A DNA stretch of 64,000 nt from Orychophragmus violaceus. Lineage: Eukaryota; Streptophyta; Magnoliopsida; Brassicales; Brassicaceae. The stretch covers positions 28,677,615 through 28,741,614 of the forward strand of contig CM058233.1 of NCBI GenBank assembly GCA_030180135.1, in the 5' to 3' direction. The stretch's first letter is position 1. Every line of letters starts with the position of its first letter. A program made the position numbers and the translations under genes. Below are positions 55,008 to 64,000 of this stretch, in pieces. The notes beneath the pieces are model-generated. The model was not told the DNA's origin. It saw nothing but the letters and a program-made list of their open reading frames with translations, and made no database searches.

Positions 55008-58000
55008 CTAGGGTTCTTCATCCTGTTCTTCATCATCATCTTCATCCTCCGCATCAGAAGAGGATAAATTACAGCGAAATTCATCTTCTGGTTCCGCATC
55101 CCCGACCTCGTAATCAAGATGTATTGGGTTTTCTCCTTGTACCAACCTATTGATAACGAGATCTTCGATTCTAGTCATTATCACAAGATCATCATTTTCT
55201 TGTTGCAAAATAATCGGTTCCATATCACCATAATCTCATGAAATATTTCCCCTCAGGTTGACTTGAAGAACATTTAGCCACAAATGCTTTGGTTTCTTCG
55301 TGTATGGATACGAGATATAACAAACTTGATCCGCTTGTGAGGTTGTCCAATATGTATGTACTGAATGAAGTTATATACATACATATATTTAAAGGCAATA
55401 AGATTGACAGGTAAGGAACATACTTACCTAGAACAAATGGTCCGTCTTTATTGTATCTTCTTGATGAAAGAACGTCTACAATGCCAGCATTACTCCTCCG
55501 AGTGCCTCTACCGATCATAGGGTTGTACCATTTACACTTAGAAAGTGTGATTCTCAAATTCACAATTCCCTCATACTCGAGTTGTATGATATCAATTAAG
55601 ATCCCGTGGAAATCAGCTGCATCAGATGCGTCAACATAATTCTCTCTTTTAACACGTATACCATTGTTACATGTCTTCCGTCCCTCGCTGTGATTCTCCG
55701 TATGAAATAAATATCCTCTTGTAAAATAGATGGGTCATGTTTTAGATTTTTGCACGGATCCATGCACTATCTTTAGCACCCAAGGAGAAAAAGGATACAT
55801 TTTTTCTTCGGAGAGTTCTGGATATTTTATAGACATATAATTTTCAAACATCCTTTAATTTCATTCAAAACTTATATGAGAAATCATATATAGTGGAATA
55901 TATTAAACTGAAAGATAAGACATGCCTAATTTCATATATATATATATACCTCTCTAGTGGCTCAAAAATCCACAGTTTCGTAGAACATATACATGTGTGC
56001 ATCTATAGTCTTCCTCTGAAAGCTAGATTTATTGCATTCATTCCACTTGGATGACCTACTTGAGTAAATATATCAGGAACATTGACATGATATACGGGGA
56101 TTTCACCTTCGGTGAATCTGGTTAACCTGACCAAATTAATTAGTTTAGAAAAAATTATAATTAATTAATAGCTACCATGTGAACATGTGACTGGCCATAG
56201 CGCTTTACCTTGATTTCGTTTTATATTCGCATCAAAGTAGTGCTCTGAGAAATAAGCTATCTCCTCATTTATATATGATTGAAAATGGATCCTGCCGCAT
56301 ATCTCTTGTTCGATCTTTACATTCCCTTCAATTTTTTGAAAAACCTTTCAAAAGGGTACATCCATTTATATTGCATCGGGCCTCTTCAGCTTAGTAGGGT
56401 AGATGTATTGGTAAGTGCTCCATCACGTCGAAAAATGATGGTGGAAAGATCTTTTCTAAATTGCATATGATTAAAACTATATTTTCTTCGAGAATTTGGA
56501 CGCGATTTTTTTGTAAAGTTCTCGAGCATAAGTCGCGGAGAAACCTCCAACCCCTACAATATATATATATATATATATTTATTTATTTATTTGAAACTTT
56601 TGGTAAATATAAAATACTATACTCATACTTAATTATCAATATAAACTTTTGGTAAATATAAACTGTTGGTAAGTATTCATATTATATATACTATAAGTAA
56701 AATTAATCAGCACCTGATAATGCAAGGTGGACGTTTCGGTCTAAGAGTTTGGTAAAGATAAATGGAAGTATTTGCTCCATTAAAACGTGGAAGTCATGGC
56801 TCTTCATCCATGAAAACTTAATGTTCTCCATGTCAGCACAACTAGCTAAGTCGGCCGCATAGCCATCTCGAAATTTGACTGCATGTTTCACACATTCTAG
56901 TATTTTTGTTATGGCATCGTCGGTTAATATGTACGGGGAAATGAGCTTTACTCACACCATCAATATGTAGGTGTGGCCAAGAACAAAACCGTTCTATATC
57001 AATTCTGGACATGATCGATGGTGTCTTTTGATTTACCCTTCACACTCATGAGAGTATTCATGACGTTGTCAAAACAATTCTTCTCTACATGCATCAAATC
57101 AAGATTATGTCGGAGATTGAGGTCCCTTGAGTACGGAAGCTCCCATAATATGCTTTCGTTGTTCTAGTTATGCCACTTCCCATTGCCAAGCTCCTTCTCT
57201 TCGTGACTGTTTCCACCGATGTCCTTTATTTTCGGTGGATTTACACCTTGCAATCGCTCGCTATAAATTTGCTCACCATCCAAAGCCTCAGGTGGGTGCT
57301 CTTTCGAGGCGTCTTTTCCCTCTAATAAGTATTTTTTTAGTATTCCTCAGTGGATGTCCATATGGAAGAAATATTTTGTGACTATCAAACCAACAAGTCT
57401 TCCTTTCCTTAGGCAGATAAAAATATTTTGTATCTTCCATGCATATAGGACAAGACAATCCACCATGGGTCGTCAATCCTGATAACATTCCATATGCCGG
57501 GAATTCTCTTAACGTTCATAGCATCATTGTTTATAGTTTAAAATTGTCATTCAACGACACATCGTATGCATCAATTCCTTTAACTCATGAACAAGGGGTC
57601 GGAGGAAGATATCAAGACTAGCGCGCGGATGATTTGGCCCAGAATTCAGAATTGTAAGAAACAAGTATTGTGTATTCATGCACATATCAGGGGGTTAATT
57701 ATTGGAGTCAAGATTACGGGCCACAACGAATGATTACGAGACATGTCAAATGGATTGAACCCATCTATACATAATCCAAGATAAACGTTACGGGTTCTTG
57801 GGAAAACAGAGGATGTTGAGCTTGAAATGATTTCCACTCCGTCGCATCAGATGGATGACACATTTCTCCCTCCTTCGTTTGGTGCTCGGCATGCCATCTC
57901 ATTGTCGCTTCAGTCTTCTCGCTTTGATACATTCTCTTCAGTCTGTCAGCAATTGGTAGATACCACATACGACTGTAAGGTACTTTGGTTCTACTTTGTC

Positions 58001-58740
58001 TCTCGTTCGGCTTCCATCTTGGTGTAGCACAAAACCAACACTTATTTTCCTTTTAGTCTTCTTTCCAGAAGATCATGCAATTGTTCATGCAAACATCAAT
58101 TGTATAATACGAGAGGCCTAAATTGCGCATCAGTTCCTCTGTCTCGTAATTTGATCATGTTGCCTGGTTTCCTTCTGGTAAATACTATGTCCTCATTTCA
58201 CATATTGAATCAATTCACTAACCTTTCACTCATATTATGTTATGCCTTTTTTTGCAAGACCAAAGCAGCGAAGGATAATTGGGAGTGCCTTCACGACAAC
58301 CATCATATAAAGGATTGTTGGCTCCTTTTAACAGGTCATAAAATTGTTTTGAATTATTATGTACAGGTTCTTCACTATTACTCGCGTAATCACGAAATGC
58401 ATCATTCACCATATCCACTTATATATCTTATACTACATTACAAACAAGACCATTCAAATCAACATAACTCGTTCATATATCCAAACCAATTTCTTCTCCA
58501 TGCTAATACCAAACATAATAATCACGCATAAATCCTCTACTAAACAGATGACTCTGAATTCCTTTTTCCGAGGTTTCCTGTTTTTCGTTCTTGCAAACAC
58601 TACATGAGCAGTGAAACTTACCGCCATTGCTCAGCACTAAAGGCTGGCTTTTGGCAAATTCCATGAATTTTCCACCCCCGTTTTGAAGGCTGACTAGAAA
58701 TTATATGTGGCTTCATCGAACTTACTATACATCCACTCCC
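55008..58740 (-). pseudogene. CACTA-Y TNP2-type transposase, decayed
   Basis: Minus strand in order. Transposase-associated N-terminal domain (about 58740-58560: GMYSKFDEA, MEFAKSQP, CSVCKN). MDMVNDAFRDY then FYDLLKGANNPLYDGC (58418-58230). MWYLPIADRLKRMYQSEKT, MRWHAEH and HPSDATEWKSFQ (57968-57765). MLSGLTTHGGLSCPICMED then CWFDSHKIFLPYGHPLR (57488-57288), typical of Transposase_21. MKSHDFHVLMEQILPFIF (56891-56703), DUF4218-like. DUF4216 (55563-55225: KWYNPMIGRGTRRS). Acidic tail (to 55008). Many frameshifts and stops. In CACTA elements this protein binds subterminal repeats and catalyses excision. Confidence 0.88.
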
Positions 58741-59389
58741 GATGGTAGCTATAATTATTGTAGCCTCCCTCCATATAACTAGATTTCCAATTTCTTTATG
58801 TTTCTACAAATGAAAACGAAGATAGAGCTGAATTTAGACTATGTAGACAAAATTGGCCACTACCATTAATGGTCATAAATGTACGTCGCATGATACTGGT
58901 ACACCTACCACAAATATGTAAAATATAACCAAACTATATTATATTATTATTACTAAATAAAAAACATACTATATGATACGACCCATAACCGACTACTTTG
59001 CGACACGAATAATGAGTTGCATATTGGTCGTAACAATAGTGAAAAATTAACGACTTTGTTACTACTATACACGAAATATCAATTTAATCGCCCACATAGT
59101 GACTAATTTGGGATTTTTCTACGACCGTTCACATCAGAAGCAGGATAGTCGCCAAATTACCGACTACGCTAAGACTATTGTTTCCGGTCTCAACAATGAT
59201 CGTTAATCAATCGTAAATCTGCAACTAAATTAGGGACAATCAATTTTGGTCATATATTAGCGACTAATAGATGACCATATATTTGTAGTCGCAGAATAGT
59301 CGCGATAGTGTCTCCAAATAGTCGCAAAATGTTACGACTACAAGTATAGTCGCAATTTCCTATCGCTAAAATGTTGTTTTCTTGTAGTG
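58741..59389 (-). repeat. CACTA-Y 5' end region
   Basis: From the CACTA terminus at 59389 inward: TAGTCGC / GCGACTA subterminal motifs (about 58985-59370), then unique sequence leading to the transposase start. Matches 49686-50337 in CACTA-X. Confidence 0.85.
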
Positions 59390-59392
59390 GAA

Positions 59393-60052
59393 GTATTTCC
59401 GATTGATCCAGGTATCCATTGTTCTCTCGGCTCTTAGTAGTGTTATCCGCTTCATTGTTATTCGTCTCAACATCTTGAGGATTTTGAACAGGTGATGAAT
59501 CCACATGCAAATAATAAGAAAAGAGAAGTCAAATTTTTGAAGTTAATACAAAAACAGATTCTTGAGTTTTACAAACAAAGTCAAAGCTCTGACTTTGTTT
59601 AATCAGAATCTTTGATACCAAAAATGGAACCGAGATAAGCTATAATGTATAAGCTTTCAAACATTCTGATTACACAAAGTCAGATCAAAAGAATAGATGT
59701 TTGAGTTCTTTAAACAAAGTATTAGACGTTTATGCTTATTTGAATGTGGTTCTTATGTTAAGCTACAATGCATTATCATTTCATGTCAGATTCTCAAAAT
59801 GAAGACAACAGAGAGATAATAAGTGGGCTTGAATCTGAAGAAGAATGATTAGGACTCATGATTCCAACTCAAGCTCAAGCTCAACTTAACCAAGCGAACT
59901 GAGTAGATTTCAGAAACAAAGAAAGAGTCTCTCATACTTGAGAATAGTTTCTTGACGTCTCTGATGGAGGAGACGAGTTGTGCTTGTTTCCAGTTTGAGA
60001 AAATAAAGAGTGGATTCGACAAAGGATTTATATGGGGAGCTGGAATCGACAA
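59393..60052 (-). pseudogene. hAT transposase 5' part (leader, intron and N-terminus)
   Basis: The minus strand holds a leader-like segment (about 60050-59850, with a TATAAATCC-type site near 60030), then AT-rich intron-like sequence, then an open frame from 59510 (VDSSPVQNPQDVETNNNEADNTT) which runs into the CACTA terminus. With the CACTA element and one duplicate triplet ignored, reading would pass to the BED-finger region at 19503, after one frameshift. N-terminal acidic/polar stretches of this kind precede the BED finger in Brassicaceae hAT proteins. Moderate certainty. Confidence 0.55.
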
Positions 60053-60345
60053 GGGATTTATAGGGTGGAACTCGAATCGACAAAAGATTAAGGTTTAGAT
60101 TTTAGGAAGTGAAGGGGAAGAGAGAACGCCAGAGAGGTCTTCGGTGTATCATTTTTATATCGGTTTAATTAACCTAAAGTGTAGGGTATCAATTTTAATT
60201 GGGTGTTGTTCGGGTCTTCGGTTTAACCTTATCCCGAACCCGAACATTGTTTAGAGTAATAACCAATCAGGTTATTTGTATATACTCGAACCTGATCTGA
60301 ACCCTGATTTTGGTCGGGTTCGAGAATCGGGTTCAGTAATAAAGC
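60053..60345. other. Putative hAT right subterminal region
   Basis: No gene. Contains a short tandem duplication (gattcgacaa-ggatttata, about 60012-60065) and TTCGGGT / ACCCGAA motifs (60185-60340) resembling the left side at 16655-16860. Confidence 0.4.
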
Positions 60346-60926
<581 letters not shown>

Positions 60927-61800
60927 CTAAGATTTTCCTGTTCTCCAAAAAATGTTTGATCCATGTTTGATAATGCCTCTTCATAAAAAAAATTAACCCA
61001 TCAAAACAAGCACTAACATCACTATTACGTTTGGCAAACATCAAAAAATAATTCTTAAAAGTAAAAAAGTAGAAAATAAAAGATACTTACTAAATACTTT
61101 AATAGAGATGAAGAGTAGTCAAAAGTGTGATTAAGCTGAAGAAGAGACCTATTATTATAGGCAAAATTTTATTATCTTATTTGATAGTGGGCATTCTCTT
61201 TTTTATTTATTTAAATAAGAAACTAAAATCATTATTTATGTAAACTATACATTTTATTTTGTTTTATTTGACAAAAAATAAAGTATACATTTTTAATTAA
61301 ATGAAAAGATAAATTGTAACTTATATACAAGATAATTATTTATGTAAATTGTATATTCATAAAATTTTGTGACTTTTATAAAAACAAATTGTGACATAAA
61401 TAATTATTTATATAAATTATACATTTTTTCTTTAGTTGTACATTTCTTCGTTTATGTAAACTAAATGAGTTTAAATATAAGATATGAATAATGATTTATG
61501 TAAATTTATTACTTTGCATATGATTGATAAAAAGGAAAAGTAAATTTATTAATGTAAAGTTTACGTTTAAAACAAAAAAATATATCAAAAATAGAAACAG
61601 TCGACTATTTGATCACCAATTTTATATGAATATTTTCACTTCAAAACAAATATTTTTTATAATCTCTCAACCAGTTTTCCATTTTCTATATTATGTATTT
61701 TTCATAATTTCTATATAATCTCTATTTTACTTGAAGAAAAAAAATCATAAAACACATAAACACACAAAACTCTAAAAAACCAAAAGCATCAATTGAAGAA
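60927..61800. other. AT-rich intergenic DNA
   Basis: No gene or element border recognised. Confidence 0.5.
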
Positions 61801-61814
61801 TCATATCAAGATCT

Positions 61815-62637
61815 ACATGAACCACCACAAGATGGAGCAAAATGTTCATATAATCAATGGAGTCCTAAAGAAAACATAACTTTGATTAATTTACTGTTAG
61901 ATGGTGTTGTTGTGGGGTTTGCGTGACAGATGGTATATTCAGCAAGTTCATAGTGGAGAGACGAATACTACATGATCTCAATAAAATACATGGTTGCACC
62001 AAAACTTATCAACACTACTCAAACGTAATGAATATTTTGAAAGAAAAATATATAAGTGGTGTATAACTTCTTCGCTTCAGTTCTGAGTTTGGATGAGATT
62101 CAACCAAAAACGATTTGTGGCTACAGATGAAGCGTGGACTGAATATATAAAGGTAAACTTTATTTCACAAAACTATATCATCACAGATTTTTCATCATAT
62201 TAATTTTTATTTTTGTATTTTAAGCACATCCTAGTATAAAAAATTATGTGATGAAACTTTTGAAGAATTTTGATGATCTCAAATTGATATTTCAAGAGAA
62301 TGAATCGGCGGGTGAAAATGCGATTAGATTAGGTGATACTACTAATGCTCGAATAGCTGCATTTGTGGAAACAAAAAAGGAACAACAAATTATGATGAAA
62401 AGTTTTCTATTAAAATCAATAAAAATTATGAAACACAATCATCTTTTTTTTGCAGCAGTTCAACGGACATTTGGAAAAACTCCCTTTAAGAAAGAGACAA
62501 ATAACTATTCCTCTTAACAATGTTGATGATCCAATTATTCGAAAAGAAGGTGAAGGAAAAGTTTGTACCGAGATGAATGCTTTCACAACAATCATTCATA
62601 AACTCTTCAATTTGATAGAAGGTAGGGAAGCAAGATA
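61815..62637 (+). pseudogene. Myb/SANT-like DNA-binding protein, degenerate
   Basis: Plus strand: NQWSPKENITLINLLLDGVV (61848-61910), a frameshift, then FSKFIVERRILHDLNKIHGC and YQHYSNVMNILKEKYISG (about 61930-62055), a stop, LRFSSEFGWD, then FVATDEAWTEYIK followed by a GT donor (62152). After an intron, KLLKNFDDLKLIFQENESAG and a tail; a TTTTTTTTGCAG acceptor at about 62456 precedes a last exon ending EMNAFTTIIHKLFNLIEGREAR (stop 62636). This is the Myb/SANT-like (Myb_DNA-bind_3) family, frequent in plants as PIF/Harbinger-derived or L10-interacting proteins. Stops make it a pseudogene. Confidence 0.7.
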
Positions 62638-64000
62638 AAAACAAGAGGGAGAAAAGAGAAGCAAAAACAAAGAAGAATAATTTATGGGAAGCTATAAAAG
62701 AAGTTTATAATTTAGAGGTACATGTTTAGTATGAGGCAATTAAAATGATTCATTAGTTAGGGAGAAAGATATATTCATTAGCATATCCATTGATGAGTGT
62801 TATATTAAGCATAATGTCATGGGAAGTTAGTTATTATTTTCTGTTGTATTTTTATTTTTATCATATATTATTGGATTTTTTAATGTGTAATTCCGTTTGA
62901 TTACAAAGTTTTTTTTAAAATAAAATTGGCTTTTCAGAATTATTTAATGTTGCTTCAAATGTTATATAATATATTATGTCTAAATAGAGGTGGCTTTGAT
63001 ATAGGAAACTATATTTTATTTTTCTTTACTAATTTGCATCTTTAATCTGATATTACATTTGTACACATGCACTCAGAGATTTATGATTACCCACAATAGA
63101 TCTTAAGCCAACTGCTATATGAATTATGAAGGTGTATCCAAAACTGGATAAAAATGACACATATATTGCTAACCTGAACATAAAATAGAATATAATGAAA
63201 GATGGACAATATGCTTTATGATAATTCTTTAAACAAATAATACAAATCCAACCAAAATAATAAGGTTTAACTCAATATTTGCTCCTTGAATTATGATATT
63301 AAAACCACTTATATCCACTCAAATCAAATTCCAAAGCAAATTATTAAACAAATTCTTGTTATTGAATAAAACACTATTTTAAAATCAATATCAAAATCAT
63401 AAAACCAGTAATATTGTATTTAAATATGGATTATAAAATCATTGAACCAATCACTAGATTTTGATATGAATTTTAAAATAATAGAACCAATAACACTTTA
63501 TTTATTTTAAATTTCTAAATCCATTAAAATACACAACCAATAACACCATGTTAAATGATTTAAGGTAATCTAAAAGATCATATGTTATTCAAACATGAAT
63601 TTTAAAAAGTCACTCAAAATCCATTGTTATTGGTCAACTGTGTAGTGTGTTTCAAGCAGAAAAAAAATACTTTGGGATAATTTTAGATATATCTATACCT
63701 TTAAATGAGAAGTAATTTTGGGCGAATGCTGATGTGTCGTCACGAGAGGGATCTAGAGGCGGATAATGATGACGTGGAAGTGTGACATGACAAGCCTAAA
63801 AATAAACAAATGGGTTTGGGATTCGATTTATTTACAGGAATGCCATCAGCTCGATTTAAAGTTAAGCAATTAATTCATTTTCTTAAAAAAAATCATAATA
63901 TCTTACTGAATATCCTATTATTTCGAGTTTGAAAAAAAGATATTCTAGGGCATATACCAAGCTTTCGAGAGAAGTTTTGAAATCCTATATAAGGTGAGCT
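62638..64000. other. AT-rich intergenic DNA
   Basis: No gene recognised. Loosely repeated AACCAATAACA / AAAACCAGTAATA-type phrases at 63380-63560 may be a decayed repeat. Confidence 0.5.

Larger units (their letters stand above)
19504..59389 (-). mobile_element. CACTA-Y: En/Spm element containing the nested complex
   Basis: The left terminus at 19504 reads CACTACAAGAAAACA and the right terminus at 59389 is its inverse. The three flanking bases are GAA on both sides (19501-19503 and 59390-59392), the 3-bp duplication expected for CACTA. The hAT reading on either side would be adjacent if this element were removed. The decayed TNP2-type transposase (about 58740-55008) is on the minus strand, with its 5' end near 59389. 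Without CACTA-X the element would be about 11.3 kb, a usual size for an autonomous CACTA. Confidence 0.68.
16655..60345 (-). mobile_element. hAT transposon, split by the nested complex
   Basis: Inference from three signs. A hAT transposase gene is read on the minus strand with its C-terminal and central parts at 17198-19503 and its apparent N-terminal part at 59393-60052. TTCGGGT-rich segments lie on both outer sides (16655-16860 and 60180-60345), a composition often seen in ends of Brassicaceae hAT elements. The CACTA element between the halves has a GAA duplication at its edges. Without the insert the hAT element would be about 3.8 kb. Terminal inverted repeats and the 8-bp duplication were not resolved, so the outer borders are approximate. 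Confidence 0.5.

Overview
This is repeat-dense plant nuclear DNA, most likely pericentromeric or knob heterochromatin of a Brassicaceae species. The evidence is Athila-type Ty3/Gypsy elements with a tRNA-Asp-like primer site, CACTA (En/Spm) elements ending CACTACAAGAAAACA, a Helitron with a CTAG end, Stowaway-type MITEs, two LINEs, and host-gene scraps resembling PTI1-like kinase, RPT5 proteasome ATPase and REM/B3 factors. I see no intact ordinary host gene, no RNA gene and no CRISPR. The only long intact reading frames belong to one young Athila-type element and one partly intact LINE.

Layout. 1-4473: 5' part of an Athila-type element on the minus strand (Athila-A1), inserted in a LINE whose remnant runs to about 5847. 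5848-9195: unrecognised exon-like DNA, AT-rich DNA with degenerate TTTAGGG motifs, one end of a CACTA element (to 7810) and a broken PTI1-like kinase fragment. 9196-15182: a nearly full-length LINE with an 11-bp target duplication. 15194-16654: AT-rich DNA. About 16655-60345: one nested complex. 60346-64000: simple repeats, AT-rich DNA and a decayed Myb/SANT-like gene.

The nested complex can be unpacked. A hAT transposon (transposase on the minus strand) was split by a CACTA element (CACTA-Y, 19504-59389, target duplication GAA). CACTA-Y was split by a second, related CACTA element (CACTA-X, 21799-50337). CACTA-X then took up a 4.2-kb Helitron carrying RPT5 fragments, a Stowaway MITE itself split by a small CACTA element, a second MITE, a truncated Athila-A copy, and an unclassified LTR remnant. 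That remnant was entered by a complete 13.2-kb Athila-type element (Athila-B, 36048-49261, target duplication TGTAG). Because X and Y are relatives, each shows what the other looked like before insertions; this fixes the Helitron borders.

Athila-B has identical-length 1440-bp LTRs differing at four positions, an uninterrupted 1904-codon gag-pol, and a 568-codon ORF in the envelope position. That ORF sits behind a CT-rich leader with a candidate 571-nt intron. About 63-bp palindromic repeat units occur both in the LTR ahead of a TATA-like site and just upstream of that leader. I found no convincing new defence or metabolic system; the interest lies in the nesting, gene capture and repeated palindromic modules.
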